A stretch of DNA of 6,333 nt. It comes from Tyzzerella sp963558545 (lineage in GTDB: Bacteria; Bacillota; Clostridia; Lachnospirales; CAG-274). The position numbers were made by a program, and so were the translations under genes. Positions 1 through 6,154 of this stretch are shown here, piece after piece. Location of the stretch: positions 1 through 6,333 of the forward strand of contig NZ_CAUWHO010000072.1 of the NCBI RefSeq assembly GCF_963558545.1. The letters are read 5' to 3'. The notes beneath the pieces are model-generated. The model was given only the letters and a program-made list of their open reading frames with translations. It was not told the DNA's origin and searched no databases. Position 1 is the stretch's first letter; each line of letters opens with the position of its first letter.

Positions 1-1
1 T

Positions 2-1324
2 CTGCTTAAGAAAATCCACTTTACGGTGGGTTTTTTTTCTAAAAATTATGAAAATAGCTATATTTATAAAGATAATGATTATTATGTAATGATAGGAAAT
101 TTTAATAATAGTACTGATGCTAATAATACTATGATAAGTAAAAATATTAATGGAGAAGTAGTACATATAGATAATAGTATTGGAATATATGATAATAATC
201 ATTTATTAGCAGTATATAAAAATAGTATTACAATAAAATCAAACGATTATATATCACTATTAAATAAAAAGTATAGAAATTTAATTAATATTATTTGTAA
301 AAATAATAGTTTATCGGTAATAAATACATTAGATATTGAGGAATATTTATATGGAGTTGTACCATCTGAAATGCCATCATCTTGGCATAAAGAAGCCTTA
401 AAAGCACAAGCTGTTACTGCTAGAAACTATGCTTATGCCAATTTAGGTACACATAAAAAAGATGGATATGATGTTTGTGATACTGTCCATTGTCAAGTAT
501 ACAATGGTGTAAACAATGAAAAACAATCTACAACAGATGCTATAAATGAAACAAAAGGTGTGTTTGCATATTATAATAATGAATTAATAAATGCAGTATA
601 TTCATCATCTAGTGGTGGATATACAGATGATGCAGAAAATGTTTGGAATAACAGCGTACCATATTTAAAAGCAGTTAAAGATGAATACGAAGAAGGTGCT
701 AAACAATGGACAAGAACATTTACATTTGATGAACTGTCATCTATGGCATCTATAGGTACGGTCAACGAGATTATTTTGGAAAATTCATCTGTTACAGGTA
801 GAGTAAACAAATTAACACTTATAGGCACAAATGGTGAGAAGGTGTTAGAAAAAGAAGAAGTAAGAACTTTTTTTTCTAAGCACATTGGTGGTAGTTTAGA
901 TAGCAAAAATTTTAAAATGCTAAAAGCTAATAATTATATTTCTGCAAATAGTAAACAAGATAATATAGAAAAAGATAATACTATATATGCTATTTCATCT
1001 AAAGGTAGTAGTGCTATAAATAGGGATGTTTTTGTAATAGATAAAAACACTACTTCATCAGAAATAGATAATATGTATGTTATTAACAAAAACCAAAATA
1101 TATCAAATTTATTACCAAAAAATAAAGATGATTATAACACAAATAGTAATATAAATTATGTATCTAAGCTAACAAGAAAAGACTCAAACTCGGTTACATT
1201 TGTTGGCAAAGGCTGGGGACACGGTGTTGGTATGAGCCAGTATGGAGCTAATAGCTTAGCAAAAAAAGGATATAAATATGATGAAATATTAAAATATTAC
1301 TATACAGGGATAGAAGTTAAATAA
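2..1324 (+). CDS. SpoIID/LytB-domain protein, 5' end not resolved
   Basis: SpoIID/LytB-family cell-wall enzyme. In SpoIID itself the family acts as a lytic transglycosylase on peptidoglycan during engulfment; others modify amidases or the wall. Residues are counted from the GTG at 26. An SPOR-like stretch lies near 18-45 (YYVMIGNF, then a helix with DANN). The core has EEYLYGVVPSEMP (105-117), with the putative catalytic Glu at E115, followed by EALKAQAVTARNYA. A His/Cys cluster (H143, C151, H155, C156) resembles the zinc site described in clostridial SpoIID. SSSSGGYTDDAENVW and the C-terminal GWGHGVGMSQYG (396-407) complete the signature. An Asn/Ser-rich linker fills about 300-380. No signal peptide and no Shine-Dalgarno are visible, and the frame is open to base 2, so GTG 26 is probably not the start. 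Either the gene begins left of the window or its 5' end is rearranged. Whether it is the sporulation protein or a vegetative paralogue cannot be told. Confidence 0.88.
   Translation: MLKKIHFTVGFFSKNYENSYIYKDNDYYVMIGNFNNSTDANNTMISKNINGEVVHIDNSIGIYDNNHLLAVYKNSITIKSNDYISLLNKKYRNLINIICKNNSLSVINTLDIEEYLYGVVPSEMPSSWHKEALKAQAVTARNYAYANLGTHKKDGYDVCDTVHCQVYNGVNNEKQSTTDAINETKGVFAYYNNELINAVYSSSSGGYTDDAENVWNNSVPYLKAVKDEYEEGAKQWTRTFTFDELSSMASIGTVNEIILENSSVTGRVNKLTLIGTNGEKVLEKEEVRTFFSKHIGGSLDSKNFKMLKANNYISANSKQDNIEKDNTIYAISSKGSSAINRDVFVIDKNTTSSEIDNMYVINKNQNISNLLPKNKDDYNTNSNINYVSKLTRKDSNSVTFVGKGWGHGVGMSQYGANSLAKKGYKYDEILKYYYTGIEVK
11..40 (+). terminator. Terminator-like hairpin plus T-tract at left edge
   Basis: AAAATCCAC (11-19) pairs over its full length with GTGGGTTTT (26-34), with one U-G wobble and a 6-nt loop, and T31-T38 forms the 3' T-run. 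This is the classic intrinsic terminator layout. In frame 1 a TAA stop lies at 7-9, which would fit an upstream gene ending just before the hairpin. The difficulty is that the same bases are open in the frame of the SpoIID/LytB gene that follows. They are either a real terminator of the preceding gene or coding sequence that happens to fold. Codon choice across 2-28 (CTG, ATC, CAC, ACG, GTG) is unlike the A/T-ending codons downstream and favours the terminator reading. Confidence 0.55.
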
Positions 1325-1334
1325 GGAGAAAAAT

Positions 1335-2369
1335 ATGAAATTAAAAGATTTTTACTTTGATTTACCAGAAAGACTTATAGCTCAAACGCCTTTGCAAGAT
1401 AGGACAAGCTCTAAACTAATGGTTGTTAATAAGGATACAGGAGAAATAAAACACGAGCCTACTTTTAAATCTATATTAAGTTATTTAAAAAAAGGAGATT
1501 GCCTAGTTTTAAATGATACAAAAGTTATCCCAGCTAGGTTGTTTGGCAAAAGAAAACATACAGGTGCTAACATAGAAATATTATTGCTAGAAAGAAAAGA
1601 ACATAATAAATGGGAAGCTCTTGTAAACCCTGGTAAAAAAGCTAAAATAGGAGATATTATAGTATTTGGAGATGGTATACTAGAAGGTACTATTGAAAAT
1701 ATTGTAGATGACGGAAATAGGATTATAAGTTTTAAATACAATGGTATATTTGAAGAAGTTTTAGATAAATTAGGACAAATGCCTTTACCACCTTATATAA
1801 AGGAACGTCTTGAAGACAAAAATAGATACCAAACAGTATATGCTAAAAATGATGGTTCTGCTGCTGCACCAACAGCAGGGTTACACTTTACAAATGAGCT
1901 TTTAGAAGAAGTTAGGTCTAAAGATATAAAAATAGCAAAGCTTACATTGCACGTAGGGTTAGGCACTTTTAGACCTGTAAAAGTAGATAACATACTAGAA
2001 CATAAAATGCACTCAGAATATTATAGTTTAGATGAACAAAATGCTAAAATTATTAATGATGCTAAAAAAAATGGTGGAAGAATAATAACCGTAGGAACTA
2101 CTAGCACAAGAACTTTAGAATCTATTGCAGATGAAAATGGCTTAGTAAAAGCTGATAGTGGATACACAAATATTTTTATATACCCATCTTATAAATTTAA
2201 AATAGTAGATAACCTTATAACAAACTTTCATTTACCAGAGTCTAGCTTAATAATGCTTGTTAGTGCATTTTCTACTAGAGATAATATAATTAATGCTTAC
2301 AATCAAGCTGTTTTAAATGAATATAGATTTTTTAGTTTTGGAGATGCAATGTTTTTAACAAAGTGGTGA
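1335..2369 (+). CDS. queA: S-adenosylmethionine:tRNA ribosyltransferase-isomerase
   Basis: QueA transfers and isomerises the ribose of S-adenosylmethionine onto 7-aminomethyl-7-deazaguanine in the tRNA anticodon, giving epoxyqueuosine; it is cytosolic. The 344-residue protein is full length for the family. Family signatures are seen in order: the N-terminal DFYFDLPERLIAQTPLQDR, LNDTKVIPARLFGKR, DGSAAAPTAGLHFT, LHVGLGTFRPV followed by HKMHSEYY, GTTSTRTLES, and the C-terminal NLITNFHLPESSLIMLVSAF. The start is the ATG at 1335, preceded by AAGGAG (1323-1328) with 6 nt spacing. The gene lies 10 nt after the SpoIID/LytB gene, so the two are almost certainly co-transcribed. The usual partner tgt (tRNA-guanine transglycosylase) does not follow it here. 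It ends in TGA, which shows that TGA is used as a normal stop in this genome. Confidence 0.97.
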   Translation: MKLKDFYFDLPERLIAQTPLQDRTSSKLMVVNKDTGEIKHEPTFKSILSYLKKGDCLVLNDTKVIPARLFGKRKHTGANIEILLLERKEHNKWEALVNPGKKAKIGDIIVFGDGILEGTIENIVDDGNRIISFKYNGIFEEVLDKLGQMPLPPYIKERLEDKNRYQTVYAKNDGSAAAPTAGLHFTNELLEEVRSKDIKIAKLTLHVGLGTFRPVKVDNILEHKMHSEYYSLDEQNAKIINDAKKNGGRIITVGTTSTRTLESIADENGLVKADSGYTNIFIYPSYKFKIVDNLITNFHLPESSLIMLVSAFSTRDNIINAYNQAVLNEYRFFSFGDAMFLTKW

Positions 2370-2373
2370 TAAT

Positions 2374-3702
2374 ATGGACTTATTTGAATATCAAAGCCAA
2401 AAAATATTAAAAAAAGAAGCACCTTTAGCAAATAGATTAAGACCTAAAGCTTTAGAAGAATTTATTGGGCAAGAGCATATAGTTGGAAAAGATACTTTGC
2501 TTTATAGGGCTATAAAATCAGACAAAATATCATCTTTAATATTATACGGACCTTCGGGAACAGGGAAAACAACTCTTGCAAAAATTATAGCAAATACTAC
2601 AAAAAGTGTGTTTTTACAAATAAATGCTACCACATCTGGTACTAAAGATATTAAAGAAGTGGTTGATAAAGCTAAAACAACTTTAGCATTAAATGGTAAA
2701 AAAACTATATTGTTTGTAGATGAAATACACAGGTTCAATAAGAGCCAACAAGATACATTACTACCATATGTAGAAGATGGTACTATTATTTTAATAGGAG
2801 CTACAACAGAAAATCCATATTTTGAAGTAAATAGAGCATTAATATCTAGGAGCATTATTTTTAAGCTAGAGCCTTTATCTATCAATAATATTAAAAAAAT
2901 TATAAAAAGAGCAATAGAAGATAAAGAAAATGGATTTGGTTATTTTAATATAAAAATAGACGAAGATGCCATAAATTTTATGTCTAATATATGTAATGGA
3001 GATGCTAGAATAGCTTTAAATGCAATAGAGCTAGCAGTTTTAACAACAGAAAAATCTAAAGATGATATAATCCATATAAATATAAAAATAGCAGAACAGT
3101 GTATACAAAAACGTGCTATGAACTATGATAAAAATGGAGATAATCATTACGACACTATATCAGCTTTTATAAAAAGTATGCGTGGGAGTGACCCAGATGC
3201 AGCAGTTTACTATCTTGCTAAAATGTTATTATCAGGAGAAGACCCTAAGTTTATAGCAAGAAGAATTGTTATATGTGCATCAGAAGATGTGGGAAATGCA
3301 GACCCTAGAGCATTACAAGTGGCAGTATCAGCATTTCAAGCAACAGAAATGATAGGTATGCCAGAATGCAGAATTATTTTATCACAAGCTGTTTGTTATG
3401 TTGCAAGTGCTCCTAAAAGTAATTCGTCATATATTGCTATAAATAAAGCTATGGAAGATGCAGAAAATGTTAAAATTAAACAAATACCACCATATCTTAA
3501 AGATGCTCATTATAATGGCTCTACTAATCTTGGAAATGGAATAGGGTATAAGTATGCTCATAATTATGAAAAAAATTATGTAAAACAGCAGTATTTGCCA
3601 GATGAAATAAAAGATAATATTTATTATATTCCATCAGATAATGGATACGAAAAAAATATAAAAAAATGGTTGGATTTTTTAAAAAACAATTATGATAATT
3701 AA
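2374..3702 (+). CDS. rarA: Replication-associated recombination protein RarA (MgsA), AAA+ ATPase
   Basis: RarA/MgsA is a DNA-dependent AAA+ ATPase related to clamp loaders and RuvB. It acts at stalled replication forks and interacts with SSB in characterised bacteria. The 442-residue protein is full length. Visible elements are a RuvB-like N-terminus with LRPKALEEFIGQEHIVG; Walker A GPSGTGKTT (59-67); Walker B ILFVDE (112-117) in the family form DEIHRFNKSQQD; sensor 1 GATTENP (142-148); an arginine finger in SRS (R159); and sensor 2 GDARIALNAIE. The C-terminal MgsA region contains MRGSDPDAAVYYLAKML, GEDPKFIARRIVICASEDVGNADP and later PECRIILSQAVCYVA. The ATG at 2374 lies 4 nt after the queA stop. 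Its weak ribosome binding site (GGTGA, 2365-2369) overlaps that stop, which suggests translational coupling. No clear intrinsic terminator follows. Confidence 0.97.
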   Translation: MDLFEYQSQKILKKEAPLANRLRPKALEEFIGQEHIVGKDTLLYRAIKSDKISSLILYGPSGTGKTTLAKIIANTTKSVFLQINATTSGTKDIKEVVDKAKTTLALNGKKTILFVDEIHRFNKSQQDTLLPYVEDGTIILIGATTENPYFEVNRALISRSIIFKLEPLSINNIKKIIKRAIEDKENGFGYFNIKIDEDAINFMSNICNGDARIALNAIELAVLTTEKSKDDIIHINIKIAEQCIQKRAMNYDKNGDNHYDTISAFIKSMRGSDPDAAVYYLAKMLLSGEDPKFIARRIVICASEDVGNADPRALQVAVSAFQATEMIGMPECRIILSQAVCYVASAPKSNSSYIAINKAMEDAENVKIKQIPPYLKDAHYNGSTNLGNGIGYKYAHNYEKNYVKQQYLPDEIKDNIYYIPSDNGYEKNIKKWLDFLKNNYDN

Positions 3703-3718
3703 TATAATACTTAGTTTA

Positions 3719-3747
3719 TTGACATAATTAAATATATATTATAAAAT
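3719..3747 (+). promoter_or_regulatory. Sigma-A-type promoter for the aminotransferase
   Basis: A perfect -35 hexamer TTGACA (3719-3724) and a -10 hexamer TAAAAT (3742-3747, five of six matches) are separated by 17 nt. The start of transcription would fall near 3753-3756, giving a leader of about 25 nt before the ATG at 3780. The site lies in the only sizeable gap between rarA and the aminotransferase, so that gene probably forms its own transcription unit. Confidence 0.72.
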
Positions 3748-3757
3748 TAAATATATA
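3726..3757 (+). repeat. Tandem 13-nt direct repeat, 19-nt period, over the promoter
   Basis: AATTAAATATATA occurs at 3726-3738 and again, identically, at 3745-3757. The first copy fills the promoter spacer; the second starts within the -10 and covers the expected start of transcription. In DNA this AT-rich the repeat may be chance or recent slippage, but its placement is what an operator for a dimeric regulator would show. Confidence 0.6.
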
Positions 3758-3766
3758 CTTTATGAT

Positions 3767-3770
3767 AGGA
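3767..3770 (+). promoter_or_regulatory. Ribosome binding site that decides the aminotransferase start
   Basis: AGGA lies 9 nt before the ATG at 3780. The in-frame ATG at 3762 lies upstream of this site, has no Shine-Dalgarno of its own and would fall only about 8 nt from the predicted start of transcription. The start at 3780 is therefore preferred. Confidence 0.65.
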
Positions 3771-3779
3771 TGTGATATT

Positions 3780-4973
3780 ATGAAACTATCTCAAAAAGCT
3801 AAAAATATTAATCCAGCTATTACACTAGCCTTAACATCTAAAGCGATAGATATGATAAAAAATGGTATAGATGTTATAAACTTTAGCTCTGGTGAACCAG
3901 ATTTTGAAACACCCGATTATATAAAAAAAGCTGGTATAGATGCAATAGAAAAATTTTCTACATATAGTAATTCTGATGGATTAAAAGAACTTAGAGAATC
4001 AATAGCTAAAAAACTATATAATGAAAATAATATAAAATATAGTTATGACCAAATTATAGTTTGCCACGGTGCTAAGCAAGCTTTAAACAATGCTTTTTTT
4101 GCAATATTAGATGAAGGTGATGAGGTTATAATACCTGCTCCATATTGGGCAAGCTATCCAGAGATTGTAAAAAAGTGTGGGGGTAAGCCTGTTTTTATTT
4201 ATACACAAAAAGAAGATTTATTTAAAGTAAATGTAGATATGTTAAAACAAGCTTTAACACCTAAGACAAAGGCTATTATAATAAATAGTCCAAATAATCC
4301 TACAGGTATGGTATATAAAGAAGAAGAGCTAAAACAAATTGCAGATTTTGTAATAGAAAACGACTTATTTGTTATATCTGATGAGCTGTATGAAAAATTA
4401 ATTTATAGTAATAAAATTAAGCATACAAGTATAGCATCTTTAGGTAAGGAAATATATGATAGAACGATAGTTGTAAACGGTTTTTCAAAATGTTATGCTA
4501 TGTCTGGTTGGAGGATAGCATATACAGCATCTAATAAAAAAATTACTACTATTATGTCAAATGTACAAAATCACACAACATCAAGTGTTAATGTTATAGC
4601 ACAAAATGCAGCTTTAGTAGCTTTAACATCTAACAACCCTATTTTAGATGATATTTTATACGAATTTAAAAAAAGAAGAGATTATATAGCACAAAGAATA
4701 TCAGATATACCTATGCTTAGTTCTTTAAGACCTAAAGGGGCATTTTATCAATTTATAGATGTATCTAAACTGTTTGGGTATACAATAGATGATATCACTA
4801 TAAAAGATAGCGAAGACGTAGCAAAAATTCTTTTGGAAAAATACAAAGTTTGTGTTGTTCCTTGTAATATGTTTGGATATGATAAATATATTAGATTATC
4901 TTATACTACAAATATGCAAAATATAGTTGAAGGGATAAATAGAATAGAGCAGTTTGTAAAGCAAAATTTTTAA
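3780..4973 (+). CDS. Class I PLP-dependent aminotransferase, aspartate aminotransferase type
   Basis: Fold-type I aminotransferase of the bacterial aspartate aminotransferase group (like Thermus AspC and Bacillus AspB). It probably moves amino groups between aspartate and 2-oxoglutarate in the cytosol. It is 397 residues from the ATG at 3780, normal for the group. Numbered from there, it shows FSSGEPDFETP near the N-terminus, AKQAL (a Lys at this place recognises acidic substrates in the Thermus-type enzyme, from memory), APYWASYPE, NSPNNPTG (169-176), SDELY with D201 and Y204 for the cofactor, SKxxAMSGWR with the PLP-binding K237 and R245, and RLSYTTN with R372, the expected substrate alpha-carboxylate arginine. 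It starts MKLSQKAKNI, as is usual for the family. It has its own promoter and a strong terminator, so it is monocistronic. Exact substrate preference (Asp against aromatic or Ala) cannot be settled from motifs alone. Confidence 0.93.
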   Translation: MKLSQKAKNINPAITLALTSKAIDMIKNGIDVINFSSGEPDFETPDYIKKAGIDAIEKFSTYSNSDGLKELRESIAKKLYNENNIKYSYDQIIVCHGAKQALNNAFFAILDEGDEVIIPAPYWASYPEIVKKCGGKPVFIYTQKEDLFKVNVDMLKQALTPKTKAIIINSPNNPTGMVYKEEELKQIADFVIENDLFVISDELYEKLIYSNKIKHTSIASLGKEIYDRTIVVNGFSKCYAMSGWRIAYTASNKKITTIMSNVQNHTTSSVNVIAQNAALVALTSNNPILDDILYEFKKRRDYIAQRISDIPMLSSLRPKGAFYQFIDVSKLFGYTIDDITIKDSEDVAKILLEKYKVCVVPCNMFGYDKYIRLSYTTNMQNIVEGINRIEQFVKQNF

Positions 4974-4982
4974 AATAAATAG

Positions 4983-5047
4983 GTTGTATAATGTATTTAG
5001 TGGCAGTGAAAAAAATCACTAAAGCTAAACATTATACAACTTTTTTT
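4983..5047 (+). terminator. Long intrinsic terminator after the aminotransferase
   Basis: GTTGTATAATGT (4983-4994) is perfectly complementary to ACATTATACAAC (5029-5040) and is followed at once by seven T (5041-5047). Inside it, TTTAGTG (4996-5002) pairs with CACTAAA (5017-5023). An alternative fold uses TTTAG with CTAAA (5025-5029) plus AGTGA (5005-5009) with TCACT (5016-5020). The stem is longer and less GC-rich than typical. Each arm contains TATAAT, on the + strand at 4987-4992 and on the - strand at 5031-5036. It ends the aminotransferase unit and lies only 29 nt before the next start codon. Confidence 0.9.
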
Positions 5048-5063
5048 GTTTGTGCAATTTTTT

Positions 5064-5071
5064 AGGAGGGG
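5064..5071 (+). promoter_or_regulatory. Very strong ribosome binding site for the interrupted zinc-ribbon gene
   Basis: AGGAGGGG lies with 6 nt between AGGAGG and the ATG at 5076. It is the best Shine-Dalgarno match in the window. It fixes the original start of the broken frame at 5076 and argues that the later TTG at 5265, which has no such site, is not a real start. Confidence 0.85.
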
Positions 5072-5075
5072 AAAT

Positions 5076-5675
5076 ATGAATGAATTAAAAATAACACCTG
5101 AAATAGTGAAAAAAGAAAATAAAACAGAAGTTATACTTTATCTAGAAAATGATTATATGTGATGTCTTTATTGTAATAATAAAGAAATTGGTTTAAATGG
5201 TTATCAATAATGTGATTTATCTTTATTAGGGATTATAGAATTCTTAAATGTAGATATTTTAACATTGAAAAAGAAAAGATATATCTGCAGAAAATGTAAA
5301 GCTAACTTTTCTTTTCAAGCACAAGGAAGATTTAAAAGAAGAATTTTAGACGAAGAGTTTAAACCATTTTTAAGGATACTTTTAGATAAAGAGATAGTTA
5401 AATTTCAAGAAATTGAAAAAAAAATAAAAGATGATTTAAAACTTTCCGATGAATGGAAGTGTTTATATAAAAGTAAAGTGATTACACTTATTAATATAAA
5501 AACTGCAGAAATAAAAGAATTTACTATGATAAATAAAAAAAGAAATAGGAGATATAACAATTTAACTATTACAGAAAAATTTATAGATTATATTCCTTTA
5601 AATCGAAAAAAAATACCTATAGTTGACCAGAGATATATAAAAAAATATAGAAAAAATAAATTAAAAGGAGAATAA
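5076..5675 (+). pseudogene. Zinc-ribbon protein gene (ISL3-transposase-like N-terminus) with two in-frame stops
   Basis: One frame runs 199 codons from the ATG at 5076 to the TAA at 5673. It is interrupted by TGA at codon 29 (5160-5162) and TAA at codon 45 (5208-5210), with no frameshift. Two cysteine pairs remain, CLYC (codons 30-33) and CRKC (71-74, in KKKRYICRKC). Their spacing and the basic-aromatic stretch before the second pair resemble the zinc ribbon that opens ISL3-family transposases. After about codon 85 the product is Lys-rich and I recognise no domain; the DDE catalytic region of a transposase is absent. The AbrB-like gene starts 2 nt after the stop, and its ribosome binding site lies inside this frame. 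Most likely this is a recently inactivated regulator or transposase-derived gene. Only a 28-residue peptide would normally be made. Alternatives are sequencing or assembly errors, or stop read-through. The ISL3 resemblance is tentative. Confidence 0.6.
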
Positions 5676-5677
5676 AT

Positions 5678-6112
5678 ATGTATTTGGGAATAAGAAGAAG
5701 ATTAGATGATTTAGGTAGAATTGTTATACCTGTAGAAATGAGAAAAAGTTTAAACATAGAAAATAAAGATTTAATAGATATTAGGTGCGAAAATGGAGCA
5801 ATTATATTAACACCTATATTAACTTTAGACTATAATAAAATCAAAAAGATTAAAGATTATATAAAAGATTTATTTGGAGAAACAAATTTATATATAACAG
5901 ATAATAATAAAATATTATATAGTAATTTTGAAAATGAGATAGGTTCAAATTTAGAAGAAGTTATTCATAAAATACCTAAAGATGAACTTAGATATTTTGA
6001 AAATATATTAGTTGATAATACTGAAATTGGAAGTATATATTTATCTTCAAAATATAAAATACCAATGGAACAAATAAAATTATGTAAGCTACTTGCACAT
6101 ACTTTAAATTAA
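5678..6112 (+). CDS. SpoVT/AbrB-like transcriptional regulator, compact
   Basis: DNA-binding regulator of the AbrB/SpoVT superfamily, 144 residues. Residues 5-46 form the swapped-hairpin domain: IRRRLDDLGRIVIPVEMRKS, then LNIENKDLIDI and GAIILTP. This is closest to the SpoVT pattern (VRRIDDLGRVVIPKEIR). The rest (about 50-144) resembles a shortened version of SpoVT's C-terminal GAF-like sensor: a helix 53-65, strands around NLYITDNNKILYS (70-82), then EIGSIYLSSK (116-125) and a final helix. SpoVT is near 178 residues, so this sensor is reduced. The start is the ATG at 5678, preceded by AAGGAG (5665-5670) with 7 nt spacing. It lies 2 nt after the interrupted zinc-ribbon frame, so the two form one operon. 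Targets cannot be inferred. Such proteins often bind AT-rich DNA and regulate their own promoter, and the dyad at 4983-5040 would be a candidate site (inference). Confidence 0.87.
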   Translation: MYLGIRRRLDDLGRIVIPVEMRKSLNIENKDLIDIRCENGAIILTPILTLDYNKIKKIKDYIKDLFGETNLYITDNNKILYSNFENEIGSNLEEVIHKIPKDELRYFENILVDNTEIGSIYLSSKYKIPMEQIKLCKLLAHTLN

Positions 6113-6154
6113 AATAATTGTGGTTAAGAAATATTATCAAATATAGGTGGAAAT

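Noticed and set aside
571..906. Minus-strand frame opposite the SpoIID/LytB gene, and similar ones at 1481-1741, 1793-1993 and 2502-2885
   Set aside because: All lie wholly inside strongly supported + strand genes, have no family resemblance and no convincing ribosome binding site.
3675..3686. TTTTTTAAAAAA palindrome near the rarA end as a terminator
   Set aside because: It lies inside the coding region, has no GC pairs and no separate T-tract; it is expected by composition.
3762..3779. Six-residue N-terminal extension of the aminotransferase (MIGCDI)
   Set aside because: The ATG at 3762 has no ribosome binding site and lies almost on the predicted start of transcription. The family normally begins at the MKLSQKA equivalent at 3780.
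4983..5040. Palindrome as the terminal inverted repeat of an insertion sequence or MITE
   Set aside because: It has a T-tract on one side and follows directly after a gene stop, as a terminator should. No second copy or target-site duplication is visible up to base 6333.
5160..5162. TGA as selenocysteine or as a recoded sense codon
   Set aside because: queA ends naturally with TGA, so it is a normal stop here. No obvious selenocysteine hairpin follows, and the second interruption is TAA, which selenocysteine cannot explain.
5265..5675. An independent 136-residue gene starting at TTG 5265
   Set aside because: It has no Shine-Dalgarno, starts in the middle of the zinc ribbon, and continues exactly the frame that begins at 5076 with a strong ribosome binding site. 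It is the tail of the broken gene.
6118..6137. Possible promoter before ssb (TTGTGG and TATTAT)
   Set aside because: The spacer is only 8 nt, far from the 16-18 nt needed, and the -35 match is poor.
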